Positions 44,583 through 53,853 of a stretch of DNA of 64,000 nucleotides are shown in pieces. The notes under the pieces were generated by a model, which did no database searches, had not been told where the DNA came from, and was given only the letters and a program-made list of their open reading frames with translations. How positions within the stretch are numbered: position 1 is the stretch's first letter; every line of letters begins with the position of its first letter. The translations under genes and the position numbers were made by a program. The stretch covers positions 372,001 to 436,000 of the forward strand of contig NZ_KZ300476.1 of the NCBI RefSeq assembly GCF_002514735.1. Direction: 5' to 3'. The DNA is from Sediminicola luteus. Its GTDB lineage: Bacteria; Bacteroidota; Bacteroidia; Flavobacteriales; Flavobacteriaceae.

Positions 44583-45450
44583 GAAAACCGCGCTTACGGC
44601 GCTTAAGATCTCCTTTAGCATCCTGCTTATCTATTTCGTTTACAAAAAAATAGATATAGCAGAAATCGGCACCACACTTAAAACGGCCCATTATGCCTAC
44701 CTAGGTGTTGCCTTATTCTTTTTCGTGCTCTCCAAGACCATTTCGGCCCTACGGGTAAATCGGTATTTCCATAGATTGGATATTCCGCTTTCACATAAGA
44801 GTAATTTTGCTTTAGCGCTGTTGGGCATGTTCTACAACCTTTTTCTTCCCGGGGGAATAGGTGGCGATGCCTATAAAGGGTATGTTATCCAAAAGAAATT
44901 TCAAAAAGGCACCAAAAAGGTAGTGGGGGTTTTGGTACTTGACCGTTTAAGCGGACTATTGCTTTTGTTTCTCTTTAGTTGCATACTATTGTTCTTTGTA
45001 GAAATCCACCTGATACAACCTTATTTATGGGCCGTGCCCGTTCTCATGGTTTTGGCCATTGTGGTATTTTGGGCCTTGAATAAGAAATTTTTCGAATATG
45101 TGCTTCCAGAATTCTGGCCTGCCTTTGGGTATTCGGCCGGGGTACAGGCCGCACAACTGGTTAGTGTGTATTGTATTTGTCTTGCACTGGGGGTTGAACA
45201 ACAGCTTTGGGCCTATTTATTGATTTTCTTGGTGTCATCCATAGTGGCCGTTCTCCCGCTGACCTTGGGGGGTATCGGTAGCCGGGAGGTTACCTTTTAT
45301 TATGGGGCCGAATGGTTGCTGTTACAAGAAGGGACTGCCATAAGTATCAGCGTGCTTTTCTTTCTTATTACCGCCTTGGTCTCCCTTACAGGTATCTATT
45401 TTCATTTGAACAAACCCAAACTGCTGCTTCAGGGCCAATTTACAGCTTAA
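44566..45450 (+). CDS. Lysylphosphatidylglycerol synthase TM-region / flippase-like membrane protein
   Basis: 294 residues with about seven or eight transmembrane segments and the family's GxGGDAYKGY loop (PGGIGGDAYKGYVI) and PLTLGGIGSREV block. It lies within the LPG synthase membrane domain family (UPF0104). It starts with GTG inside the glycosyltransferase gene. The pair probably works together on a lipid-linked sugar, one making it and the other moving it, an inference from the operon. Confidence 0.9.
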   Translation: MTKKFKKTALTALKISFSILLIYFVYKKIDIAEIGTTLKTAHYAYLGVALFFFVLSKTISALRVNRYFHRLDIPLSHKSNFALALLGMFYNLFLPGGIGGDAYKGYVIQKKFQKGTKKVVGVLVLDRLSGLLLLFLFSCILLFFVEIHLIQPYLWAVPVLMVLAIVVFWALNKKFFEYVLPEFWPAFGYSAGVQAAQLVSVYCICLALGVEQQLWAYLLIFLVSSIVAVLPLTLGGIGSREVTFYYGAEWLLLQEGTAISISVLFFLITALVSLTGIYFHLNKPKLLLQGQFTA

Positions 45451-45545
45451 AGCTACCGTCATTGGTCGAGTTTTACCCGTCCTTGGTATTAAAGCCGTCC
45501 CAAACTTCTTGATTTGGTTTATATTGAGGCACTCAACCGAATCAA

Positions 45546-47252
45546 ATGCAACGTAAACATTATTCTAGGGTTGTCCAGACCCTATTTGGCCTGGCCCTGT
45601 TATGGTCTTGTCAAAACACACCCACTTACCGTACCGATTCCGCTTCAATTAGCGCGGGCAAAACCACTTTCGAAGCCCATTGTGTGGCTTGTCATTCGTT
45701 TAAAAGTACGGGTATCGGGCCTAACCTAAGTGGGGTAACCGAGTCGGTAGACCCGCAATGGCTTTCCCAATTCATCCAAAACCCCTCGGCCCTAATCGAG
45801 GCCAGAGATACCAGGGCCGTGGCCTTATTCGAAAAATTCAAGACCCAAATGCCGGGTTATGGTCATTTAGGTGAGGAAGCCATCCAACAGCTTATGGCCT
45901 ATCTGCACACCCAAAAAAAAGCTAAACCCCAAACAGTAACCGAAAGGGATTATATTTCCGACCCCATACCGGATCGCATTCCCCATAGTGGTTTAGCATT
46001 GGAACTGGAACCTTTTATCGCATTCCCCCATAGCTCGGAGCGCTCACCTGTGGCCCGCATCAATAAGATAGCCCCGATGCACCCCAACGCCAACCGATGG
46101 TTTGCACAAGACCTGAATGGGGTTATGTATGAAATTTTGGAAAACAGACCCATCCCTTATTTGAAGATTACGGATTATTTCGAACATTTTAAACATAAAC
46201 CCGGACTGGGTACCGGTTTTGGAGGTTTTGCCTTTCATCCTGAATTTGAAGCGAACGGACTGCTCTATACCAGTCATGCCGAGGAAATCCGGGATTCCGT
46301 TAGGGCAGATTTCACTTATGACGATAGCATACCCAAAAAACTGCAATGGGTAGTTACCGAATGGAAGCAATCCGAACCCTCGGCCCAAACCTTTCGAGGG
46401 ACACATAGAGAACTTTTCCGAATCGACTTTGTAACGCGTATACACGGCATGCAAGAAATTGCATTTAACCCCTTGGCCCAAAAAGAAGATGCCGATTATG
46501 GTATGCTCTATATCTGTATCGGTGACGGGGGCTCGGCAGAAAACAAATACACCGAACTCACCCAAAGTAAATCTCGGGCCTGGGGCAGTATTTTTAGGAT
46601 CGACCCAAGGGGGAACAACAGTACCAATGGTAATTATGGCATCCCAAAAGACAACCCCTATAGTAACGATTCGGATGCACTTGGAGAACTTTGGGCCCAT
46701 GGTTTCCGTAATCCGCACCGACTGACTTGGAACCCTAAAAATGGTCAGCTATTGGCCACCGATATCGGGCATCAGCAAATTGAGGAAGTAAACTTGATAC
46801 TAGCCGGAAAAAATTATGGCTGGCCCAAACGTGAAGGCACCTTTGGCATGGACACCCAAACCGATATGGATAAAGTCTATACCCTGGCCCAAAAGGAAGT
46901 CGATAGCTTTGAAGCACCGACAATACAATTCGACCACGATGAGACCAATGCCATATCCGGAGGTTATGTATACCTAGGGGAAATTCCGGAATTAAAAGGA
47001 AAATATATATTCGGGGGCATTGTACACGGGAAGCTATATATGGTGCATGCCGATGATATCGCATCGGGTACACAAGCGTCCATTCAAGAATTGAGTATCT
47101 CCATAGGCGGAAAAAAAACCGACTTTAAAACCCTTTCCGGAAACAATCGTACCGACCTTCGTATCGGGATCGACCCAAATGGGGAGTTAGTTCTCAGTAC
47201 CAAAGCCGATGGTAAAAGTTATAGGGTTATAGGCATTTTCGAAATACAGTAA
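45546..47252 (+). CDS. Fusion of a cytochrome c domain with a PQQ-dependent sugar dehydrogenase
   Basis: 568 residues. Lipoprotein signal (LLWSC, Cys about 20). Residues about 32-120 carry a single-heme cytochrome c domain with CVACHS (heme attachment) and the Met ligand in TQMPGYGHL. Residues 150-568 form the six-bladed glucose/sorbosone dehydrogenase domain (LWAHGFRNPHRLTWNPK, IGHQQIEEVNLILAGKNYGWP), which uses PQQ. The heme group would take electrons from the quinone in the same chain. Envelope-facing by the lipid anchor. Confidence 0.92.
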   Translation: MQRKHYSRVVQTLFGLALLWSCQNTPTYRTDSASISAGKTTFEAHCVACHSFKSTGIGPNLSGVTESVDPQWLSQFIQNPSALIEARDTRAVALFEKFKTQMPGYGHLGEEAIQQLMAYLHTQKKAKPQTVTERDYISDPIPDRIPHSGLALELEPFIAFPHSSERSPVARINKIAPMHPNANRWFAQDLNGVMYEILENRPIPYLKITDYFEHFKHKPGLGTGFGGFAFHPEFEANGLLYTSHAEEIRDSVRADFTYDDSIPKKLQWVVTEWKQSEPSAQTFRGTHRELFRIDFVTRIHGMQEIAFNPLAQKEDADYGMLYICIGDGGSAENKYTELTQSKSRAWGSIFRIDPRGNNSTNGNYGIPKDNPYSNDSDALGELWAHGFRNPHRLTWNPKNGQLLATDIGHQQIEEVNLILAGKNYGWPKREGTFGMDTQTDMDKVYTLAQKEVDSFEAPTIQFDHDETNAISGGYVYLGEIPELKGKYIFGGIVHGKLYMVHADDIASGTQASIQELSISIGGKKTDFKTLSGNNRTDLRIGIDPNGELVLSTKADGKSYRVIGIFEIQ

Positions 47253-47263
47253 AGGCATCAATA

Positions 47264-47845
47264 ATGAAAAATCAATTTATTACTCAGGGCGTATGTATCA
47301 CACTTCTATTTCTAGTCTTGTGTAGTTGTGGCCCCAAAGAAATGACACCTGCCCAAAGCGTTCAGGAATTCTACCAAGCCTTCGATAACGGTAATTTTGA
47401 ACGTATTAAACCTTTACTTGCCGATACTTTAACCCTAACTGAAGGCGCCCATAACACCAACTATTCCAAAACCATGTATTACGCATATTTTGCCTGGGAC
47501 TCGGTGTTTAAACCTTCTTATAAAGTTATCGATATCCAGGAAAAGGAAGACTACCTTTTGGCCAAGGTAAGTTCGGCCTCGGAGCGTTATGCTTTTTTAA
47601 AGAACAACCCTTTCGTCTGCACCTATAAGATTACCATGGCATATGGGAAAATAAGGCAAATCGAAGTATTGGAATATCATGATGCCAACTTTTCGGTTTG
47701 GCAACAACAACTCGATTCTTTGGTCCCATGGATTAAAAAAACACATCCGGAACTCGATGGGTTCATTCATGACCAGAGTTTGACCGGGGCCCAGAACTAC
47801 CGGAAGGCCATTGCGCTGTACCAAAAGCGAAACCGTAGTAATTGA
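47264..47845 (+). CDS. Hypothetical lipoprotein, SnoaL/NTF2-like fold suspected
   Basis: 193 residues with a lipobox LCSC (Cys about 22). The core VQEFYQAFDNGNFERIKPLLADTLTL and KASSASERYAF region resembles the cone-shaped NTF2/SnoaL fold, but no catalytic residues can be named. It is 11 bp after the sugar dehydrogenase, so they share a transcript. Role unknown. Confidence 0.74.
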   Translation: MKNQFITQGVCITLLFLVLCSCGPKEMTPAQSVQEFYQAFDNGNFERIKPLLADTLTLTEGAHNTNYSKTMYYAYFAWDSVFKPSYKVIDIQEKEDYLLAKVSSASERYAFLKNNPFVCTYKITMAYGKIRQIEVLEYHDANFSVWQQQLDSLVPWIKKTHPELDGFIHDQSLTGAQNYRKAIALYQKRNRSN

Positions 47846-47982
47846 TTATTGTTTATTGAATATTGATTATTTGGTTTTGGGCCACGCTTTAGTGGAATCG
47901 TATATGATTTTTCCTGAAACATCAAAAGCAATACCCGCCAAAAATACATGTCGACTTTGGACGTTCGACTTTCGGATTTGGA

Positions 47983-49644
47983 CTAATAAATATGTACCAA
48001 ATGGCGTTTGTTCAACACCGACTTTCGGGTTGACGGTCTTAAGAATTTGGCCTGTAATCGGGTGATGCGGAACTGGTCTACGGTGATTTGCTCGTCCCAG
48101 TCCATGCCCGCTTTTTTCATAGCCTGTAATTCGGCATCCGTGGCGTATACCCAAACATCATGCAGGCTTACCACTTTTTTAATATCGGTAATCTTTACCG
48201 GTTTTTTATTGTAGAAATCCAGCCCCCAGGTATGGCTTCCTCCATCCAACTTATAGATTTTATCGACCGGAATCTGCTTCTCGGCCACCTTTTCGGCCAT
48301 GGTAGACCCCGCTTGGTACTTCAACAGGGCCGGATAGAACACCAAATTCATGGTAAAATTCAAGATAACCGAGGTTAATACGGTCAGGGTAATAATCTTA
48401 TGATAGGCCCCTTCCCGCCTCAGGATAAAGAACACGGCCAAAGCGATCAGTACGCCCAGCCAAAGCAGTATCCAAATACTTTCGGCCCGAAAAACCAAAA
48501 AGCAAAACAGTACGGTTGCTATAAATACCACGCCAAGTATCCCGTATTGTACCCCCAATAGGCGTTTTAAGAACAATTCCCTACTATCGATATATAAATG
48601 ATAAACATAAGCGGCGGTAAGCACCGCAAAAAGCGGAATGGTAATATTCAAATAATGGGGTAGTTTAAACTGGGCAAAGCTAATGACCAAGAAAATGGCG
48701 GCAATGCCACCCAAGGTCAGCCATTCATAGCCCGGGTTGAACTTACCTTTATAGGCGAAGAATTTCTTCCAACCGGAGAAAAGACCCAAGACCCCCATGA
48801 TCGTCCAGGGTAAAAAGACCCAAAGAAAGGTATGGAAGAAAAAGAAATAATCACTACTGTTCTTACCCATGCCCTGGCCGCTCAAGCGTTCGAAACTTTG
48901 TTCCCAAAAAATAAAAAAGATACCACTACGATGATCCCTACCGCGTATTACCTTTTCGGGATGCAAATCAAACTGATGGTAGTAAGCATAAAGCATAGGT
49001 GAGATGGCCAAACCGAAAACCAACAGGGCCAAGATACTTTTCCAATGGAACAAACGATGCCATTTTTTGGTGTACCACAAGTAAAATAAAATGGGAAAGC
49101 CCATGACCAACAAAGCAATCTGACCTTTGGTTGAAAAGGCCAATCCGGCTCCCAAGGCACCTAGAACAATATGAAACCAATGCCCTCTTTGGATGTAGGC
49201 TACCAACTGCCAGATAGCAAAGGCGGTAAAGCCGGTAAGCACTGAATCGGTACGCACATCTATTTGGGCCAATACAATGGTTTGGGAAGTTAAAAACACC
49301 AAAGCGGCTAATTTACCCACCGAACGGTTGTACAAAAGACTACCTAAACCATAACAACTATAGGCCGCTAAAAGTCCGGCCAAAATACCCGGAATACGAT
49401 AGGCCCAGTCGTGAATACCGAAAATCTTATAGGAAAAAGCCGCCAGCCAATAATGCATATGGGGTTTGTCCAGATACTCCTGGGGCCCCTTGAAAAGGTT
49501 CAGAAAATCGTTTTCCTGTACCATGCGCATGGCCATAACGGCAAATTGGGCCGAATCGTTTTCGAAGAGGGTAACGAACATACCGGCAATAAAAACCAGT
49601 ACGATCAATAGCATTAAGAACCAATACCGCTTTTGGGATATCAT
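47983..49644 (-). CDS. Glycosyltransferase family 39 (ArnT/PMT-like)
   Basis: 553 residues, about ten to twelve transmembrane segments. N-terminal loop with catalytic acidic residues (FVTLFENDSAQFA), then LDKPHMHYWL and GLGSLLYNRSVG, the arrangement of undecaprenyl-phosphate-sugar-dependent transferases that modify lipids or proteins in the periplasm. A basic 15-residue tail ends the protein. Overlaps the PAP2 gene by 4 bp; co-transcribed with it. Confidence 0.92.
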   Translation of the reverse strand: MISQKRYWFLMLLIVLVFIAGMFVTLFENDSAQFAVMAMRMVQENDFLNLFKGPQEYLDKPHMHYWLAAFSYKIFGIHDWAYRIPGILAGLLAAYSCYGLGSLLYNRSVGKLAALVFLTSQTIVLAQIDVRTDSVLTGFTAFAIWQLVAYIQRGHWFHIVLGALGAGLAFSTKGQIALLVMGFPILFYLWYTKKWHRLFHWKSILALLVFGLAISPMLYAYYHQFDLHPEKVIRGRDHRSGIFFIFWEQSFERLSGQGMGKNSSDYFFFFHTFLWVFLPWTIMGVLGLFSGWKKFFAYKGKFNPGYEWLTLGGIAAIFLVISFAQFKLPHYLNITIPLFAVLTAAYVYHLYIDSRELFLKRLLGVQYGILGVVFIATVLFCFLVFRAESIWILLWLGVLIALAVFFILRREGAYHKIITLTVLTSVILNFTMNLVFYPALLKYQAGSTMAEKVAEKQIPVDKIYKLDGGSHTWGLDFYNKKPVKITDIKKVVSLHDVWVYATDAELQAMKKAGMDWDEQITVDQFRITRLQAKFLRPSTRKSVLNKRHLVHIY

Positions 49645-50216
49645 TTGGGGAGTTTAGTTAGCGCAAATATATACAACCTAAAGAAAAGGCTACCTAAAAC
49701 GCCACCTATGGCCATTCCGGTCAATACATCGAGCGGAAAATGCACCCCAATATAAATGCGGCTATAGGCCACCAAACTGGACCAAACTAAGAGCCCTAGA
49801 ATTACCCATACCCCTAATCTGAATCGTTGGGTAAACAATAGCGAAAAGAAAGTGGCCGTGGCAAAGGCATTAGACGCATGGGCCGAAAAATAGCCGAACT
49901 GCCCCCCACAATAGGGTTTTACCAAACGCATGAGGCTATTGATGCTCTCGTCGTGACAAGGGCGTAGCCGTTCAAAACCGTATTTAAAAGCATTGGCCAA
50001 TTGGTCGGTTGCCCCGATCATGGCCGCCACGCAAAGCAATAAAACCAAGGTATGTTTTTTACCTAAAAATCTAAATGAAGTCACGAGTAAGACGAGGTAA
50101 AGCGGTATGGACGACCATTTGTTGGTCATAAACATCCAGAAACCATCCCAAGTTGGGGTACCTAGTCCGTTTAAAAACAAAAAGAGTTCTTTATCGAAAT
50201 CAATAAGGGCCTCCAT
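49641..50216 (-). CDS. PAP2 superfamily phosphatase
   Basis: 191 residues, five or six membrane segments. The three PAP2 motifs are KYGFERLRP, the SAHASNAFA block with its active His, and SRIYIGVHFPLDV. It probably dephosphorylates a lipid phosphate, for example undecaprenyl diphosphate, and could work with the GT39 product (inference). 2 bp after the upstream small gene. Confidence 0.92.
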   Translation of the reverse strand: MEALIDFDKELFLFLNGLGTPTWDGFWMFMTNKWSSIPLYLVLLVTSFRFLGKKHTLVLLLCVAAMIGATDQLANAFKYGFERLRPCHDESINSLMRLVKPYCGGQFGYFSAHASNAFATATFFSLLFTQRFRLGVWVILGLLVWSSLVAYSRIYIGVHFPLDVLTGMAIGGVLGSLFFRLYIFALTKLPK

Positions 50217-50218
50217 AC

Positions 50219-50449
50219 TTACTGGGACTCATAACGGGAAACTTCCCGATCGTAAAAAGCGGTGGCCGCCTCAATCAAATTACCGGCTTCGCTCTCTAAC
50301 TCCGACTGGTCTTCCTTGCCGAACTCTTCCAGCCATTCCACCTCATCGTTTTCAAGATTGATAATAAACCGCGGGTATTCGGTATGGATAACAAAAATGG
50401 CGTTCGGATAATCGGTATTGTCGCCTAAAATAAACCTAGGTAGTTCCAT
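50219..50449 (-). CDS. Conserved small acidic protein of unknown function
   Basis: 76 residues (MELPRFILGDNTDYPNAIFV, then IHTEYPRFIINLENDEVEWL) from ATG 50449. A longer start at 50479 or 50488 is possible. It appears in other Flavobacteriia as an uncharacterised conserved protein. Acidic middle (LEEFGKEDQSELESEAG). First gene of the PAP2-GT39 operon by spacing. Confidence 0.8.
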   Translation of the reverse strand: MELPRFILGDNTDYPNAIFVIHTEYPRFIINLENDEVEWLEEFGKEDQSELESEAGNLIEAATAFYDREVSRYESQ

Positions 50450-50547
50450 AGTATCTTTTTTATTCAATCGGTCTAGCATAGTAGACACAATAAATTCTAA
50501 TTCTCGTTCACCTCACAATGCTTCCCCAATATTCGGGCAAAAATGGA

Positions 50548-51948
50548 TTATTCAACCGTTTTGGGTATGGCGGCACCCTCATGTTTTGCAATATAGTGTT
50601 TGGTAAGGTAATTGAACCGCCAATACAAAAGTATGGCAGCTACGGTAAGCCCTGCCAATAGTCCGATCCAAATACCCATACTCATCCAGTGGGTGTACAG
50701 TCCGAGGTAAAAGCTGATCGGAAAACCGACCAACCAATATGACACAAAGGTAATTACCGTGGGCACCCGTACGTCTTGCAAACCCCGTAGCGCCCCAAGT
50801 ATAACTACCTGAAGACCATCGGATATTTGGAAAAATGCCGCCACCAAAAGTAGTTTGGCCGCAATGGCGATCACTTCGGTATTATCCATTTGGTTGGCTA
50901 CATCATCTACATCTAAATAAATCGTCGGGAACCAATGTCGTAAGGCCAAAAAGCTACCCGCGAAAACCACTTCCAACAAAAACGTAAGGAAGAAGATGGA
51001 AAAGGCAATGCGCCGTAATTCGCCAAAACGTTTCAATCCTTTTTGGTTACCTACCCGTACCATGGCGGCCACACTAAGCCCCATACCCACCATAAAGGTC
51101 ATACTCGATAGGTTCAGGGCAATTTGATTGGCGGCCTGGGCATTTTTACCCAACACCCCACTAAGCCAAATAGCCCCTGTAAAAATGGCCACCTCGAAAA
51201 ACATCTGCAACGAACTCGGAAACCCGAGGCTTACGATCTTGTCCACGACCCTTTTCTCTAATTTCCTAAAATTAAAATCGCTGACATACGGTTTGAACTT
51301 CTCCTTCGATTTGAGGATACCCCAAATAAAGGCCACCATAATAATCCGGGATACCAAAGTACCGATTGCGGCCCCAACAATACCCATTTTCGGAAAACCG
51401 AAAGACCCAAAGATCAAAAGATAATTTAGGGTAATGTTCACCACATTGGCAATCACCGTGGCATACATGGGATATTTGGTTTGGGAAAGCCCTTCCGAAA
51501 ACTGTTTAAAAGCCTGAAAAATGATTAGTGGCACCAAAGAAAGAGCCACAATATCGAGATAGGGCAAGGCCAATTCTACCACCTCCAAAGGTTGGTCCAT
51601 ATGATAGACCAAAGGTTTGGCCAATAAAATAAGGCCGAACAAAGAAAAGCCCAATAAAGTACATAGCACCAGGCCATGTTTTAGGGCACTTTTACCAGCA
51701 GCGGCATTACCTGCACCATCGGCTTCGGCCACCAATGGGGTAATGGCCGTAGAAAACCCGATACCCAAACTCATGGCTATGAATACGAAGCTATTACCCA
51801 GAGAAACCGCCGCCAGTTCGGCCGTTCCCAATTGGCCCACCATAATATTATCGGCAAAGGCCACAAAGGTATGCCCCAACATACCCAAAATCACCGGAAA
51901 GGCCAGTTTGAGGTTATAACGGAATTCTTTGGTATAGTTTGCGAACAA
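50548..51948 (-). CDS. MATE family efflux transporter
   Basis: 466 residues, twelve predicted transmembrane helices. MATE features include AFADNIMVGQLGTAELAAVSLG in the N-lobe, MFVGLS-like helices, and LGNEKGLKRFGEL-like loop (VGNQKGLKRFGEL). It couples efflux of cationic compounds to a Na+ or H+ gradient. Substrate unspecified. Confidence 0.94.
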   Translation of the reverse strand: MFANYTKEFRYNLKLAFPVILGMLGHTFVAFADNIMVGQLGTAELAAVSLGNSFVFIAMSLGIGFSTAITPLVAEADGAGNAAAGKSALKHGLVLCTLLGFSLFGLILLAKPLVYHMDQPLEVVELALPYLDIVALSLVPLIIFQAFKQFSEGLSQTKYPMYATVIANVVNITLNYLLIFGSFGFPKMGIVGAAIGTLVSRIIMVAFIWGILKSKEKFKPYVSDFNFRKLEKRVVDKIVSLGFPSSLQMFFEVAIFTGAIWLSGVLGKNAQAANQIALNLSSMTFMVGMGLSVAAMVRVGNQKGLKRFGELRRIAFSIFFLTFLLEVVFAGSFLALRHWFPTIYLDVDDVANQMDNTEVIAIAAKLLLVAAFFQISDGLQVVILGALRGLQDVRVPTVITFVSYWLVGFPISFYLGLYTHWMSMGIWIGLLAGLTVAAILLYWRFNYLTKHYIAKHEGAAIPKTVE

Positions 51949-52050
51949 AGTGGTATGTTTTTAATTGTCTAGACAAAAATTACAATTCAAGCTTTTTTTT
52001 GATTTGGGACAGGCTATCGAAATATTTTAAAATCTAGATGGTTTTATGTC

Positions 52051-52072
52051 TTCGACTGCGCTCAGACTGACA
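52051..52072. repeat. Dispersed short repeat, TTCGACTGCGCTCA type (copy 2 of 3)
   Basis: Same TTCGACTGCGCTCA core as at 9680 and 55779, with GACTGACA following. It lies between the MATE and mazG genes. Confidence 0.7.
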
Positions 52073-52089
52073 TTATATTCTTATATATT

Positions 52090-52866
52090 TTACTGATGTT
52101 TTTTGGCTTGCTCCCAGAATACATCCATTTCCTCAAGGCTCATATCTTGTAACGATGCCCCATTTTCTTGGGCCTTTTGTTCGAGGTATTGGAAACGGGC
52201 CATGAACTTCTTATTGGTCTTTTCCAAGGCACTCTCCGGATCAATCCCCAAAAAACGGGCGTAATTGATCAGGGAAAAGAACACATCGCCCAATTCATCG
52301 GTCATACGTTCTTTATTTTCGGCCCGGACCTCGGTCTGCAATTCCTGTAACTCTTCCTGTACCTTATCCCAAACCTGATGCGGCGCCTCCCAATCAAAAC
52401 CAACTCCGGCTACTTTGGCCTGTATACGGTTGGCCTTTACCATGGCCGGTAAACTCTTGGGCACCCCTTCGAGCACACTTTTCTTGCCTTCCTTTAGTTT
52501 AAGTTTTTCCCAATTACGCTTCACCTCTTCTTCATCGGCCACTTCTACATCGCCATAAATATGCGGATGCCGTTGTATCAGTTTATCACAAATACCATTG
52601 GCGATACTGGCCATATCAAAATCGCCGGTCTCGCTACCGATCTTGGCATAAAACACGATATGCAATAACAAATCGCCCAATTCTTTGGGAATCTCTTGCA
52701 AATCGTCTTCCAAGATGGCATCGGCCAGTTCGTAGGTCTCCTCTATGGTTAAATGCCGAAGCGATTGCAAGGTCTGCTTTTTGTCCCACGGACATTGCTC
52801 CCGCAACTCATCCATAATGGTCAACAACCGGTCTACGGCTGCCAATTCGGCCTGTCGATCCCTCAT
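52090..52866 (-). CDS. mazG: Nucleoside triphosphate pyrophosphohydrolase MazG
   Basis: 258 residues from ATG 52866 (MRDRQAELAAVDRLL); the longer frame from 52935 is not family-like. Two MazG domains, the first with LREQCPWDKKQTLQSLRHLTIEETYELADA and the second with ELGDVFFSLINYARFLG. The acidic residues needed for Mg2+ are in place in both. Hydrolyses NTPs to NMP and pyrophosphate in the cytoplasm. Confidence 0.93.
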   Translation of the reverse strand: MRDRQAELAAVDRLLTIMDELREQCPWDKKQTLQSLRHLTIEETYELADAILEDDLQEIPKELGDLLLHIVFYAKIGSETGDFDMASIANGICDKLIQRHPHIYGDVEVADEEEVKRNWEKLKLKEGKKSVLEGVPKSLPAMVKANRIQAKVAGVGFDWEAPHQVWDKVQEELQELQTEVRAENKERMTDELGDVFFSLINYARFLGIDPESALEKTNKKFMARFQYLEQKAQENGASLQDMSLEEMDVFWEQAKKHQ

Positions 52867-52933
52867 AACGATTTCATTTCGGGCAAATGTACGAAACCCC
52901 GCCATGCTATCCGAAGTTTGAAAAGAATAGAAC

Positions 52934-52975
52934 ATAGGGAATGGAGTATAGAAAATAGAGAATAGAATATAGACT
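52934..52975. repeat. Degenerate CTATATTCTAT-type tract
   Basis: An imperfect low-complexity run (GAGTATAGAAAATAGAGAA on the plus strand, continuing). It resembles in reverse complement the 14-bp tandem repeat at 36011 and a tract at 57781. Confidence 0.5.
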
Positions 52976-53143
52976 CTTTGGGGGCATCCTTGGTATTAGG
53001 TTGGTGACTGAAATAAGTAAATACATGGATCCCATCTTAGGGAAGCCTAACAAAACCCATGAACGCTCTTTTCTTATACCCTTCCCACACTCAAATACGG
53101 CCTAATGGAATATTGACTAATTTAAAGTATCTTCATCCCGATT

Positions 53144-53842
53144 ATGGCGTACCGAACCCCTTTCTTGGTTTATATCCTATTATTACTACTGTCCGTTCCG
53201 GTGCATGGACAAGAATGGTTGCGGGAAGAGGTGGACCGTTTGGTTATCCATAATGACTCTATTCACCACAACAACCCGGCACAAATCGTTTTTACCGGTA
53301 GTTCCAGCATCCGGAAATGGTATAGCCTAAATAGCGATTATCCGGGAGTACATATCTTAAATACCGGATTCGGGGGCTCCCAAGCTTCGGACCTATTATA
53401 CTTTTTAGACGATCTCGTTGGCCATTACCGGCCACAAAAGGTGTTTATCTATGAGGGGGACAACGATATCGCTTCCAAAAAGAAGCCCAAACGGGTTTTG
53501 GCCGACCTGAAAGAGATAGCCCGTCGCCTCAAAGCCCAGCAACCCCAAATCCAAATCGTGTACATCTCGGCCAAACCGAGTCCGTCGCGATGGAAATTCC
53601 GCGGTAAATTCCGACGTTTAAACCGTAAATTGGCCCAGTTCTGTGCCCAAGACCCCCAATTGCAATTTGTAGACGTTTGGCAGCCCATGCTGGACGGACG
53701 TAAACCAAAAACCGATATTTTTGTCAGTGACCGATTGCATATGAACGAAAAGGGGTATGCCATCTGGAAAGCGGTATTGGCGCCTTTTGTACCCTTAAAC
53801 CCGATTGAGATGGCTACAAATAATGAAACAAACCTTAATTAA
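53144..53842 (+). CDS. SGNH/GDSL hydrolase, exported
   Basis: 232 residues with a signal peptide (cleavage after VPVHGQ). Block I serine in FTGSSSIRKW, block III Asn in YEGDNDIAS, and the Asp-His dyad in SDRLHMNEKGYAIW, so the catalytic set is complete. Substrate unknown, likely an ester. It precedes the GH20 gene by 11 bp; a shared role in breaking down an acetylated polymer is plausible. Confidence 0.93.
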   Translation: MAYRTPFLVYILLLLLSVPVHGQEWLREEVDRLVIHNDSIHHNNPAQIVFTGSSSIRKWYSLNSDYPGVHILNTGFGGSQASDLLYFLDDLVGHYRPQKVFIYEGDNDIASKKKPKRVLADLKEIARRLKAQQPQIQIVYISAKPSPSRWKFRGKFRRLNRKLAQFCAQDPQLQFVDVWQPMLDGRKPKTDIFVSDRLHMNEKGYAIWKAVLAPFVPLNPIEMATNNETNLN

Positions 53843-53853
53843 CCAGATATCAG

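Noticed and set aside
46044-46718. 224-codon minus-strand ORF
   Set aside because: Antisense of the PQQ dehydrogenase, which has clear family motifs.
47867-48154. 95-codon minus-strand ORF near the end of the GT39 gene
   Set aside because: Out-of-frame with the GT39 gene and overlapping its C-terminus; no start or motif support.
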